Position numbers and translations under genes: made by a program
The notes under the pieces: model-generated
Seen by the model: only the letters and a program-made list of their open reading frames with translations
The model's database searches: none
Told to the model about the DNA's origin: nothing
Origin: Parasponia andersonii
Lineage: Eukaryota; Streptophyta; Magnoliopsida; Rosales; Cannabaceae
Assembly: GCA_002914805.1 (NCBI GenBank)
Contig: JXTB01000093.1
Span: forward strand, 997,165 to 1,061,164
Direction: 5' to 3'
DNA length: 64,000 nt
In this document: positions 24,078-36,118 of the stretch, piece after piece
Layout: each line of letters starts with the position of its first letter
How positions within the stretch are numbered: the stretch's first letter is position 1

Positions 24078-24447
24078 AAGTCTATGTTTGGTCGATGGGA
24101 AAAGAAAGAGGAAAGAAATGATAAGATGGGAAATGGAAGAAAAAATGGAAAAATTAGTTATTTGATATGAAGAAAAAAGAAAAGGGAGAAAGGGGAATAT
24201 TAAGTTGGTGCCCACAAATTTTTTCACTCGAAAAAAATAGAAAGAATAAAAAAGTTTTAGCGAGTGAAAAAATGAATTTATCAAATTACTTTTGCATATT
24301 AATTTTTAAAATTACTATATTAAAAATAAAATAATTATTGTAAGATAAATTACTTTTTTAAGAAAAAAAAATATTTTTTTCATTTATATATTTTATTTAT
24401 TTTTATCCATTTTATTTTCTTTCATTCCTCTCTGCCAAAGGTAACAT
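24078..24447. mobile_element. Degenerate MITE related to the one at 19921
   Basis: It starts TCTATGTTTGGTCGATGGG followed by purine-rich AAAGAAAGAGG and ends in pyrimidine-rich sequence with TCTCTGCCAAAGGTAACA. The purine-left, pyrimidine-right design and terminus match the element at 19921-20346, but the right terminus is eroded. It lies about 250 bp upstream of the RecQ gene's start codon. Confidence 0.45.
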
Positions 24448-24627
24448 CGAATAAAACGTTGACGTTTTAAAGTTCCAAATTGATAATTTGTGATATGTAG
24501 TTGCACTTGGTAAGTCATGAATGTAAATAAGATCTTAGGTTCCTTTTCATAGACTGAAAAATAAGTTATTTTTAAGCAAATTCAAATGAAAATTTAGTAG
24601 AAATTTAAAAAATAGAAAGCACAAAAA

Positions 24628-24636
24628 GGCGGGAAA
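24628..24636 (-). promoter_or_regulatory. E2F consensus site in RecQ promoter
   Basis: The plus strand reads GGCGGGAAA, the exact reverse complement of the E2F consensus TTTCCCGCC, 60 bases upstream of the RecQ ATG. A second GGCGGG lies at 24651-24656. E2F sites of this form are typical of S-phase and DNA-repair genes in plants. That this one acts is inference. Confidence 0.6.
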
Positions 24637-24695
24637 ATTAAGAGAATAAGGGCGGGCTTCTCATTTTGCTCACTCAGTTCCGGAAACGAGCTTCC

Positions 24696-27600
24696 ATGGA
24701 TTCCGATTCCGACTCCGACGGCTCTCACATCTCCGCTACTCCCCCAAGAGACCTCAAGCCCTCATCGCCGCCCCCTCCTCCTTCACGGTCCGCTCTTCTC
24801 TCATCCAACACATCCAGAATCAGGGTAAGAGCCGCCTCATCTTCAAAACCCAAAAGTTCTTCTCGCAAGGCGTCTAACCCATCCGACTCAAAACCCGATA
24901 AACCCGACCCGGAACTGCCCGAAGACCCATTTCCCATTCTCTCCTCCACTCTACCTTTCCAAATCCGCACCCGGGCTTCCGGTCAGAGTCGGGGGGTTTC
25001 TGGGGTCGATTCCCTTGAGACTCTCCCTGCTGGGTTCTTCTCCAAGTCCGCGTCGTTCACGAAAATTCGACGCTCGAGTCTTGATTTTGATCCAGTTGGA
25101 GATGACCCATGTCCTCCTTTGGGGTCAAATTCGCGGCAGCACAAGGTTGAGATTGGCGGGTCTGATTTTTCAGCGGCGGCGGATTGGTTACCGGAGGAGC
25201 TCAGAGATGAAGCAGCTGGAAGTTATGGGACCTCGGCGAAAGTATTGAAGAGGCATTCCAATTTGATTGGAGGCAATTTGCCTATGCCGCCGGCGAAACT
25301 GCGAAAGTCCGGAGGAGAAGGGAATTTTGTGAGGCTGAACATGAAGAGGAATAAGAGGAAGTTTTTGAACAAGCGTGGGAGAGGAAATGGTACTTCATCC
25401 GGTGGCAGAAGATACTACAAAAGATATAAGAAAAAGTTGAGAACAGAAGGTGGAGCTGAGACGGAGAGTGTTTGTGAGGAAGATGGTTCAGTTATGGACA
25501 CCATAACGCAACAAAGGGAGAGGCAGGAGGGGAAAAAGGCGAAATTTGATAGAGAATTGATTGAAGAAGCAATTTTGGCTGCTCGAAATGAGGCGTCAGA
25601 TGAGAACTTGGTGAAGTTGTTGAGCCTTACTCATGGTTATGATTCGTTTCGGGAAGGGCAATTGGAGGCAATAAAGATGGTGCTTGATGGGAAATCGTCG
25701 ATGCTCGTTTTGCCAACCGGTGCTGGAAAATCGTTGTGTTATCAGATACCTGCAATGATTCTACCTGGGATAACTTTGGTTGTTAGTCCACTGGTCGCAT
25801 TGATGATTGATCAACTAAAACAGCTGCCTCCTATGATTCAGGGTGGTCTTTTTTGTAGCAGTCAGGTGATTCTTGCTTTCTTTCTCACCCTTTGTCTCAA
25901 ATATTAGCATATATATACCTCTTTCATAGTTTATATGATGTGATTCTTTTCATTGTTTTTAGACTCCTGAAGAAGTTTCTGAGACACTGCGGTTGTTGCA
26001 ACAAGGTGCCATAAGGGTGAGTAACGCTTTCCTACGTTGGTGACATTACAATGCTGCCTGAAATTCTTCCTTTTCTGGATTGGAAATTCGTATGAACTCC
26101 GACGCATATGTAATGTACGGTGTTATCTCATTTGGATATTTTTTAAAAAGTTAATGATCTGTGGGTTTTGGTTTTAGGTGCTCTTTGTTTCACCTGAAAG
26201 GTTTTTGAATGCCGAATTCTTGTCAATATTTTCTGCTACTGTATTTGTATCACTTGTTGTGGTGGATGAAGCTCACTGTATATCTGAATGGTGAGTTTGA
26301 TTGCAGCTGCTTTGAAATTGTTGTGACGAAGTTACATTCATTTTATGAAGTTATGCATGATTTCAGGTCACACAACTTTCGGCCGTCATACATGAGGCTC
26401 AGAGCATCATTGCTTAAAGCGAAGCTTAATGTTGACTGCATTCTAGCAATGACAGCTACTGCAACAACCACAACTTTGCACGCTGTCATGTCTGTTCTTG
26501 AGATTCCTCTGTCTAGTCTCATAAAAAAGGCCCATTTAAGGGACAATTTACAACTATCGGTATCATCAAGTAGAAATAGGCAAGTGCATCTTCTCTTTTC
26601 CTGCCTAGCATTCTGTTTACTTGAACAGTAAGTTAAATCTGTTGAATTTACACATCATATTCAATATTGTGGATAAACTAGAATGAAAGATCTGCTGGTG
26701 GTAATCAAGTCATCTCCATTCAGTGAAGTCCAGAGCATCATTGTATACTGCAAATTTCAGGTATATGCAAAGTTGTCTTTATGTGTTCTTGTATTTTATC
26801 AACACACACACACACACACACACACACGCTGTATAATGGATATCTTTTGTGGTTATCTGTCATACAGTCCCAGAGCAATATATATTTCTGGACTGAGAAT
26901 ATAGTATTATAAATGCAATGAATTAGCACTTTTCTTTTTACTCACAAATGGATAAACATATCACTACATAGTGGGTTTTGAGGGAAAATTAATTCCTCCA
27001 TTCTAATCTTGCAGTCTGAAACTGACATACTAAGCAGATATTTATGTGATAACAACATCTCTGCAAAGGTTAGTTTTCATTTGTTGCAGTTGACACAACT
27101 TCATGTGAGTCCTATTGTGGAATCACAGAGTCTGACATTTGAAAATGTTGCGCAGAGTTACCACAGTGGATTAGCTGCAAAAGATCGTAGTCGTGTACAG
27201 GAATTATTTTGTACTAACAAGATCCGAGTAGTGAGTATCCTGCTTTGCCCTGCCAATTTCAGCTTATATTACAGATATGTTTTATTTTGCTGTCACTGGT
27301 CTTTCTGCATATTTAGTGAACAACTTTCAGGTGTCTTAAGTTGTTGACTATTTGCTTTTATCCAAGGTTGTTGCAACTGTGGCATTTGGCATGGGGCTCG
27401 ACAAGAGGGATGTTGGCGCTGTAAGAAAAACTTTGCTCTTAATAATACTTGTTTGTTGCATTATATTTAGATTACATGTCACTTTAAAGAGACAAAATCT
27501 GATGCATTCATGCATTTTGTCCAATCAAGAAACAAGCCAACAGTATGACTGATCGGCTGCCCTTCTGTAGTTAAGATATTTTGACTGCCAACATTCTGGA

Positions 27601-30600
27601 TCCAGCAAAGAACACATGCATTTTTCCATATCGTAGAACTAGGATTTAGCACTGTGCCTAATAATATCTGCTTCAGGTCATTCATTACAGCTTGCCGGAA
27701 AGCTTGGAGGAGTATGTTCAGGTAGAAATCTTTCTAACCACTGGTTATTTGAGAAAACTTTTGAACTAAAGTTTCGTAAACGATAGAGTTATACTTCTGT
27801 AGGAAATTGGACGAGCAGGACGAGATGGGAGATCATCATTTTGTCATCTATTTTTGGATGATGACACATATTTCAAGCTTCGTAGTCTTATGTTCAGGTA
27901 TAAAGAATAGAATCACACCTTGTCTTTCTAACCACAGGTAGTTTGAGAAAACTATTTTATCTTTCTGTATTCTGTTCACAGTGATGGAGTCGATCAATAT
28001 GCAGTAGACAAATTCCTTTCTCAAGTTTTCACCGATGACAACTCCTCACAAGGGAAAATTTGCTCATTAGTAAAAGAAAATGCCTCTCGCAAATTTGATA
28101 TGAAAGAAGAGGTTCCCCCCTGCTACTGTTCACGTTCAATTTTGAAATCATGAAAGCTTGTGGTTGATGGTTTCTCCCTGCTACTGTTCCTGTTCATTTT
28201 CAAATTTTTAACATGTTTAATCATGAAAGCTTGCGCTTGATGTTTCGTAGACTTTTTTTGAGACTGCTTAAAAATTTTGCTTTCAATTTCATGATATCTT
28301 GTCATGATAGTGAAAAATCAAACAGTTTATGTTATCCAGACAAAAGAGGTTTATGCTTACTTTTTGGTGCTCATAAGCTGCGACTAGTATGGCCTTATTA
28401 TATTTCTTGTGATATAATGTATGTGCTAAGACACTCCATTGCTATTTTTTCCTTTTCCAGGTAATGTTCACTCTTCTTACACAATTGGAATTGGGTGAAG
28501 TGCAATACTTGCGTTTACTCCCGCAGATAAATACAACTTGTACCTTGAGTTTTCATAAGGTGGATAATACATTCGTTTTATCTCTGTTCATCTGGTAGTT
28601 CTATTAATTTTCTTGCATATGTCAGTGCAAGCACTGCAGATGCACCAGACTGAAGCTATAAATGTAACAATTGGCAAGAAATATATGAAATCTTAGACCA
28701 TCTAAGTGATACTGTCTCTCAATGCACCCATAGGATAGTTTTCCTTGGTGTATGTATAACATAAATTAGTCCCATAGTATAAGCCTTCCAAGTTTTGGGC
28801 TAAAGGAGTCAAATTCATTTTATGAGTTACTATCTCTTATCAACCTCTTTTTATTGTTTTGCATTCTAATAGTTTGATGCTTACCAATTGTGGCACTTGC
28901 ACTTTTGCAGACCGCTCCTGATGTTCTCGCTGAAAAGGATGTTGTTGTCGCTGACATTCTAAAAAGGTGAGTATCTTCAATAGTTAAAAAACAGAAGCTA
29001 GTTGAACACTACCTGTGGTCAAGAAGATTTTGGCTAACTGTATGACCATTGAAATTTTCAGGTCTGAAATGAAGCAAGGAGAGCATGTGTTTGACATACC
29101 AACTCTAGCTAATAGCATTGGAGTTACGACTACTGATCTATCTAATCAGTTGCAGAATCTGAAGGTCTGGATATATTTAAAAGGAGATCATTTTTTTAGC
29201 TGTCTAGCTTGGAGATAAGAAAATAAAAAATAAGTAAAAGAATCAGTTAGTATGTATAATAGGTGGTGTTTGCAATGCAGCTTTTTGCATTTTTCTTTAT
29301 GGCGAAGCTCATTTTTAGTTCAGGGATTAGGATTTATAGATGCTTTTAGTTATTCTATTTGCCTGCTAAGATATAGGCCAGCTTTATCCTTACCTCAGCG
29401 GTTGCCTTTTGGAATCATAACATCTATATAATTGAACTCGTGGCAATCTAATAGCCTTACTGTGTTAATTTCTCGTGAAAATAATTTCTACTCTGGCATC
29501 TATAGTTGAATGTTTTTGAAACAATTTCTCTTTACCTTTCTGATCTTGTTTTTTTCCCCGTCACTGAATCCTTGATCTTCTTTTAGTTCAAGGGAGAAGT
29601 GACATACGAGCTGAAGGACCAAGCCTACTGCTTTACAATTGTTAAAGTTCCTGCAGATCTTTGTTCGCTAGCAGCACACCTTACGAAATGGCTATCAGAG
29701 GTTGAAAGTTGTAAGGTATTATCACGATAGACAGAGGACTAAGATGCTGTTTCTCAATTTAAATATTAAAAGAAATAAACTATCTATTGCAGTTGTTATA
29801 CCACAGCAACGTCTCCATTTAGTGTTGTTTTCTTGTTATTTCCATCTTCTCTTCCTTTTGTTATTTCTGGAGGTGAAGGTTCTTTAAAAGTAGAGTTGCC
29901 AGTCTTCATGGTGGTGTGTAAGGTCAACCGGTTCAACAAAAACTGTCTATATTACATTAAAGGTTAAAAAACTCATTTTTTTTCTCGAGTTACAAAATCT
30001 AAAGGTATAGGCTTTTCAGAGGTTTTAATAATTTTGATAAACACAGCAAATTTTAGCTTTTCATGAATTCTGACCTGTGAATAATTTATGTTCTGTTCTG
30101 GAATTAGGTACGAAAGTTTGACACAATGTTTAATGCTGCCACATTTGCTGTTAATTCCTGTGAGAAGTTGCAAGGTTGCTCTGGCACCCAGCACACGCCA
30201 TGCTTGCAAAGAAGAATTTTGGATTATTTTAACGAAAATGATAATAGAAATCATCCTAATAAGATGGGTCAAAGCAGGTTTGTCCAGATCTTTACCTCTG
30301 TCATAATATTGATGCAGATACTAATTCGTGTTTGAAACTTATGTCTGCCCATCACATACTTGATCAGTAAGTGGTCTTTCTTTTTTCTTAGTCTGGGAAT
30401 GCTATGTTGTAGTGTGCTGATAGTGTTATCTTTTCACCTGCAGCCTATTCTTGCGAGCAGATATAAAAGTAAGAAGCTAAAATGGTTGACTTGGATTTTG
30501 TTATCATTAGATGCATACTGTGTTTAACTGGCTCTTTTGTGGAATAACAGGTATTTCTGCAGAGTAACCCACAAGCAAAATTCACTCCCAGAGCTGTTGC

Positions 30601-30913
30601 AAGGATAATGCATGGCATTGCAAGCCCAGCTTATCCATCTACAATGTGGTCTAAAACTCACTTCTGGTACTTCAAACAAAAAAGGGTTATTTATTTTGAA
30701 TATGAAACCTTGGAGGGCAAGGAACCACTCATTACTGATGGGAAAGCTAGTCAAATTCTGATCAGTCTTAACGTAGTTATGGTTCTTTTGTTCGCAATCA
30801 ATATTATCGTAATTCTGCACTGCAGGGGAAGGTATACGCAAACACACTTTCATGTTGTAATGGAAGCAGCAAAAACAGAACTGATTAATTTTGTCAGGAA
30901 GGACGCAACTTAG
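24696..30913 (+). CDS. RECQ5: RecQ-family DNA helicase, RECQ5-like
   Basis: Nineteen exons give about 955 residues: 24696-25865, 25963-26016, 26178-26290, 26367-26579, 26682-26760, 27015-27068, 27156-27230, 27367-27420, 27677-27721, 27803-27897, 27982-28111, 28461-28559, 28911-28966, 29062-29164, 29587-29715, 30108-30277, 30444-30468, 30551-30666, 30826-30913. It is an ATP-dependent 3'-5' DNA helicase for repair and recombination in the nucleus. Visible motifs: motif 0 YDSFREGQLEAI, Walker A LPTGAGKS near 338-346, DEAH at 438-441 in VVDEAHCISEW, motif III AMTATAT, motif V VATVAFGMGLDKRDV, motif VI QEIGRAGRDG at 619-628. The N-terminal ~300 residues are Ser/Pro-rich, then Lys/Arg-rich (likely nuclear localisation). 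The start MDSDSDSDGS is preferred to an upstream in-frame Met because the family begins this way. Intron 4 is GC-AG. RECQ5 rather than RECQsim is from remembered similarity (At1g27880). Confidence 0.9.
26580..26681 (+). other. GC-AG intron 4 of the RecQ gene
   Basis: The donor is AATAG|GCAAGT, the optimal GC-donor consensus AG|GCAAGT; the acceptor AAACTAG ends at 26681. This joins RN-R to MKDLLVVIKSSPF in frame. The GT four bases downstream would shift the frame. Confidence 0.8.
26802..26828. repeat. (CA)n microsatellite
   Basis: About 13 CA dinucleotides in intron 5 of the RecQ gene. Confidence 0.95.
28118..28240. repeat. Imperfect ~60-bp duplication in RecQ intron 11
   Basis: CCCTGCTACTGTTC...ATCATGAAAGCTTG...TTGATG occurs twice, the second copy longer by an AT-rich insertion. 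A separate 35-bp match (TCTTTCTAACCAC...TTTGAGAAAACT) links introns 9 (27727) and 10 (27922). Confidence 0.7.
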
Positions 30914-33008
30914 ATCTTCAGAATCAGGCACGTTGTTGCAAGAAGGGTACTGAAGGTGACTGGAATGGTTGAAAATGCTATATACTAATTTGTTGTAATA
31001 TGTTGACGAATTTCCTCCGAGAGGGAATCTATATTTCCTCTATTTATAATCACTTCTCCCACTGGCCACAGCAACGCCACCGGTCACTTCCAAGGAAGCT
31101 TAGGTCAGATAGATACAATACAGGGAACAAAAAGATTGACATGTTTGATCAGCATACAAAGTAGTGCAGTTTCCAAGTTGTTGGGTAAGCTACCAATCTC
31201 TCCTTGTTTTTCCTTTTTATCTTCTCTGAATGTATTACGAGGCATGGTCAACTAGGCTACTGAGTATGTTTATAAATGAATCTATAACTGGAACATTCGT
31301 TTAAACTAGTAAAAGAACTTGTATTGATATTCGAATTAAAAAATGTCTTTCGGCGTGCATATATGGATATTATTAAGTGTTTAAAAGGAATATTTTCATT
31401 GAATATTGAGTTGGGTCTGTTTTATCAGACTTGAGAAACGCAGGAATGACTTAAAAAAAGAAAATTAAAATCTCTTATTCTCCCATCTTTTTACTCGTGC
31501 ACTTTTCTAATGCAGTGGCACCAACAGGATGGCTTGCCTACAAATATATGAGCTGTAAAGAGCAGGAGACTTCAAATGTGTAAGAAACAATACATTGGCT
31601 GTGTAAAACGTTATTTATATTTTAATAGTCATGATTTTTGATAGAGTTCTTATCAAAAATAGAGAGATGATTTTCAGTCAGCCCAATGTAATATTAAGTA
31701 TAAAGGAATTATCACAGTGTGATCATTATTTTCAGCATGTGTAAATGAATATTTTTATGTACAACTAATTTTTTATACTTAATCTACGTCTTCTTCAGAC
31801 GTTACGTACACTCACCCCTTGTTGCTCTTCTAGTAACTCAATCCAGCAAATCGTTCTCACTGATCTTCTCCAGTGACTCACCAATTATGCTCCTCTTTGG
31901 GTTCGGATTCACCTATTTTCCCTACATGCTCTCTTGGCACCTATAATATATGCTCTCAGCAGGAGGTTCATCCTATTGTTGTCGTTTTTCGTACGTTTTG
32001 TCGTTTCCTTCTTGCTGGGAGTTTTTCGAGAAAATTGTCGTGTCAGTATATGTTGTCGTTTATGTCAGATGTCGTCCTGTAATTGTTATCGTTTTGGCAC
32101 GTTATTTAATTTCTTGTCGTTTTTAAAACTGTTGTCGTTTGTTTCATTAGAACTTTTCTGTATTGCCTTTTGGAAAATTTGTACCAATGGAATAGTATTC
32201 TTCTGGTTGCCCTCTTCCTCCAGCTGCTTCTTTTAGCCTTTAAGTTGGATGATTGATTCGACCAATCATCCCATAGATCTTGAGCAATTGTACGGATTTG
32301 CGTACATCTGTTGCAGAAAAAGCTCGAAATCTATACGGTTCGACATTCATTCTTTGACGCAAATACACTTTATACACACCTAAGACCAATGAAGAAATCA
32401 ACATATTTTTCTTACGTACACGCAGATTGACTAGATTCCTTGTTCTAGAAATAAAGAACACCTACCCTTCTCAAAATAAATAAAATAAATATACAACATT
32501 ACAGAATATCATCTCACAGAATTTCCCTTACTCTAGTTATCAGGGCAGCTACATTAATTGTCAGAATTAAATTGAGTGTTCCAAGCAAAAAAAAAGTATT
32601 CCGCACGCAAATGATTTATTCATATATATTTTTTCTTTTCTAGGAAATCAGAAAGTGAAAAACCCATTTGTAAGATTATCCGGTCAAACCTTTCTTTTTT
32701 TCTCTTTTTATGTTTATATTTTTATTTTTTGGGAGTGGAAAAAACTATTGATCGTTGAATGAATGCATTGAACAACACTCAATAGGAAAAGAAGAAACGT
32801 GGGGTTTAATCAAAGTGAGTTTGTGATAGGCACATTATTGAATAGAATTTGCCATTTTGTTGTTAACTCCATTTGTTGGACATATAAAGCCCAAATAGAA
32901 GATCAACAAACCAAAATCCAAAATGCGATTATGTCTAATATATGTTGTAGGAATATTCCACTAGATGTTGGAAAAAGAGGGAGGCATATTCACTATTGAG
33001 GAGGAGCC

Positions 33009-33043
<35 letters not shown>

Positions 33044-33185
33044 ATTCACAATTTATTTATTTATTTTTTTTAAAAAGAAGAAATTAATGAGAGCAAGCAA
33101 GGCAAAGACCGTTAGTTAGATAAGAAGCCTGGAAAAATAAGCCATTTGCCATCTTGATTCTTCTTCCTTCACTTTCCCGGGAAAA
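30914..33185. other. Intergenic DNA between RecQ and DUF212 genes
   Basis: It holds the RecQ 3' UTR and no supportable gene. About 31960-32140 is unusual in repeating TGTCGTTT-like words at least six times. About 32240-32461 is a 73-codon minus-strand frame of unusual, non-low-complexity composition that I cannot match to a family; it may be an old transposon fragment. Confidence 0.5.
33013..33041. repeat. (GA)n microsatellite
   Basis: About 14 uninterrupted GA dinucleotides 180 bases upstream of the TATA box of the DUF212 gene. GA/CT runs near plant promoters can bind BPC/GAGA factors; a role here is inference. Confidence 0.95.
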
Positions 33186-33190
33186 TCCCA

Positions 33191-33198
33191 TATAAAAG
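33191..33198 (+). promoter_or_regulatory. TATA box of the DUF212 gene
   Basis: TATAAAAG lies 198 bases upstream of the start codon and just before the (CT)n leader, which puts transcription start near 33220. Confidence 0.6.
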
Positions 33199-33219
33199 AA
33201 CCCAAATACCACCCACCTC

Positions 33220-33221
<2 letters not shown>

Positions 33222-33263
<42 letters not shown>
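33222..33263. repeat. (CT)n microsatellite in 5' leader
   Basis: About 21 CT repeats in the probable 5' UTR of the DUF212 gene. It is complementary to the (GA)n at 33013-33041. Confidence 0.95.
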
Positions 33264-33266
<3 letters not shown>

Positions 33267-33395
33267 GATGCTTTGTTGAATAAGTCAGACAGTCGCCATT
33301 ACTGCTTGCCCAGAAGAGCTTCTCTTCTCTTCTCCTGTTCTCTGGGTTTTCCACATTTTCTGAGAATTTTTGATTCGTTTCAAAGACTCGGGAAG

Positions 33396-35750
33396 ATGGA
33401 TGAGATGAAGGCGACGTCAGCGGCGGCGGCGGCGGCGGCGACGGCGGGAGTTTCTTCTTCTTCTTCTTCTTCAATCTTTACGAATTACCCTCTCATCTCT
33501 GCTTTCGTCGCTTTCACCATGGCTCAAACCGTCAAGTTCTTCACTGCCTGGTACTTTCTCCCGCTTTAGTTTCATTTTTTCATATCTTTGGGTTTCATAA
33601 AATTTCACAGTTGGGATCTGTAATTGGCTTATTTGAGATTATTTCTTTATGGGTTTTGGTCCAGCATTTTTCCTATATCAAAGAACTTTGGCCTTTCCAA
33701 ATCTCCATATGTTTCTTTTTTATGATTTGATTGAGTTGCTGTAGTGTTTGTTCTGCTTTGGATCTGATTCAGTGTCTAGTTGTTGGTTATTGATTACTCT
33801 TCTTGGATCTTGATGTGAAAATGAACCAATTAAGCCATTTCAATTATGGGTCAAAGAATCAAAATCTTTTTGAGTTCCGAATTCTTGAAACACAAAGAAT
33901 TGAATTCCTTTTACTTGTTCTGTACCTTAATGATTATTGTTTCTTTCTTTCTTGGGAAGTTTTTAACTTTATTAGCTACTTTTCTACCAAAGAGCGTGCT
34001 TGTGCTTACAGCTCTAGCTGTTTGAAATAACCCATGGTTGAAATCTTTTCTTGGGAGCTTAAAGATTGGTTTCCTAGTCTGTTACCTTAACTTTTCATAA
34101 ATTGATTGATATGGGCAAGGGTAAACGAGATGTGGTAGGGAAACTATAATGGGTAATTGTTGAAGTGGAGAATTTGTTCTTGGTTTTAACGATGGGTAAC
34201 AAGGGTAAATGAGATGTGGCAGGGAAACTTAAATGGGTAATTTTTGAAGTGGAGAATTCCTTCTTTGTTTTAACAATGGGTAACCGTGAATCTTTATAAA
34301 TGGATACGAGTCTTATGCTTTCTTAAATTTACAGGTATAAAGAAAGAAGGTGGGATCTCAAGCAACTTGTTGGGTCTGGTGGAATGCCATCTTCCCATTC
34401 TGCAACTGTTACTGCTCTTGCTGCTGCCATTGGGTTCCAAGAAGGCTTTGGAGGATCGGTGTTTGCAATTTCATTGATCTTAGCATGTGTTGTATGGCCC
34501 CTTCTCCCTTCATTCTATTGTTACTAACAACGCACTGATACAAATGAGAAGAGTTGAAATTATAATTTTAAGTTAATTTAGGTTGTTCAGTATCTGGAAG
34601 AATCATTATGATTCTATACTTCTTAGTTCTTACAATACTTTCACTATGGCTCAATAATTATAGCCTTAATAATACTTTAAAACTTATGATAAGGGTTTAT
34701 GATACTCTTGTCTTTTAAGATAGCTCATGTTCTGGTCCTGCGGGGAGATCTCTAATGTAAGATGTTGGTTGCAGGTTATGTATGATGCCACTGGAGTAAG
34801 ACTACATGCTGGACGCCAAGCAGAGGTTGGATACTTTTCATCTCCTGATTTTGGTTTTCAGCCACTATGCTGCTTTTGTTCCTGTTCCTTTATTTCTCTC
34901 TTTTGAGACTTTGTCTAGACTTCAGAGTTTTAGAAGTTTTGGTGTCTCAAGTGGTTGCAAGTTGTTCTAGTTTCCGGTATCTATTAGCTTGACTTTTCGT
35001 GGTTGAATTGGTTTTATTTAACGAAGATGGTTTTTTTCAGGTTTTGAATCAAATTGTGTTTGAACTTCCTGCTGAGCATCCTCTAGCTGAGAGCAGACCA
35101 CTGCATGAACTTCTTGGCCACACCCCTCCTCAGGTTTGCAATATTGCTTCCTAGAACTTGTTGAGTTATTGGCACGATATAGCTAGAAATACATGAAGCG
35201 TTTAAAAAATTGCATCCTTTAACATTGATTGTGGTCCATTATAATGCGATTATGGATAGAACTATCAATGTGAGCACTTCAAGGATTTTAATGGTGATAC
35301 GAGTTCTTAGTGCTTTTCTCACCTTACAATGGACATTGTTTCAAAACTTTTACTAGTACATTCGTCTTGTTCTTAGCTTTCAAATTGTCAGTGGAGGTTG
35401 TTGAGAATGGAATTCCTGTTTTCCTACCTTTTTCCTGCTTGACATGATTGATTTTTGGACTCTTTCCCATATTAATCTGTCTATACCAGATTATAGTTTA
35501 GCTTTCAGAGTCAGGGTGTCTTTGAACATTTTTCCCTTGAGAGCTTTGATATATCTGTCAGTGACAGTAGGAAACTTGTAGCCTGTTTGTTGATACTCCC
35601 TTATTTTATCATCAACATGGATTTAACTTGCTTTACATCATTGTTCCTCTCACTAATACGATCCGGTTGCAGGTTGTTGCTGGTGGGTTGCTTGGAATTG
35701 TCACAGCAGCTATGGGCCATTTGCTTATCATTGCAAGTAGTCAAACTTGA
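33396..35750 (+). CDS. DUF212 acid phosphatase/vanadium haloperoxidase-related membrane protein
   Basis: Five exons give 177 residues: 33396-33550, 34335-34491, 34775-34825, 35041-35133, 35673-35750; all junctions keep frame. It belongs to Pfam DUF212 (PF02681), small membrane proteins distantly related to PAP2-type phosphatases; their substrate is not established. Hallmarks: NYPLISAFVAFTMAQTVKFF, WDLKQLVGSGGMPSSHSATV, GVRLHAGRQAEVLNQI, HELLGHTPPQVVAGGLLGI. Hydrophobic segments near residues 35-50, 75-100 and 150-172 fit membrane spans. The N-terminus carries poly-Ala (GCG repeat) and poly-Ser (TCT repeat) tracts that vary easily in length. The closest remembered Arabidopsis relatives are At1g67600 and At1g24350. 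It converges with the monooxygenase gene; the stop codons are 368 bases apart. Confidence 0.9.
34117..34284. repeat. 84-bp tandem duplication in intron 1
   Basis: Two copies starting AAGGGTAAA.GAGATGTGG and ending TTTTAAC.ATGGGTAAC, period 84, in intron 1 of the DUF212 gene. They are roughly 90% identical. Confidence 0.85.
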
Positions 35751-36118
35751 CGGAAAAGAATATACCATTTCCTAGCATCTTTCAGGGTTGGAAATCCAGT
35801 GATTCCTATGGACAAATACAACTCATAAAACCATAACAAAAGTCATGGTTTTGTTCGGTTTAGATACGGAAACCATTTTTTTGTCCATGTTATAGCCTAT
35901 TCTTGCATCAGACTGCTCGTTTCTTGTACAAAGACTAGAATTGGGAAATGTAATTTGATTGATTTCAGGTCTAATTTGACAAATCGTACATATTCAGACC
36001 ATTTAGTATCCTGGAAGCTTGAAATATGTGGTCAACAAACATAATGTCAGCAAGCAAAATTTTACGGAAAATATGATATTACGGTTAAATTAAGGTCACA
36101 GCAATCCAACAATGATGC

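Noticed and set aside
32240-32461. Organelle-derived insertion
   Set aside because: The frame has an organelle-like feel, but I could not match it to any plastid or mitochondrial protein, so no claim is made beyond an unassigned segment.
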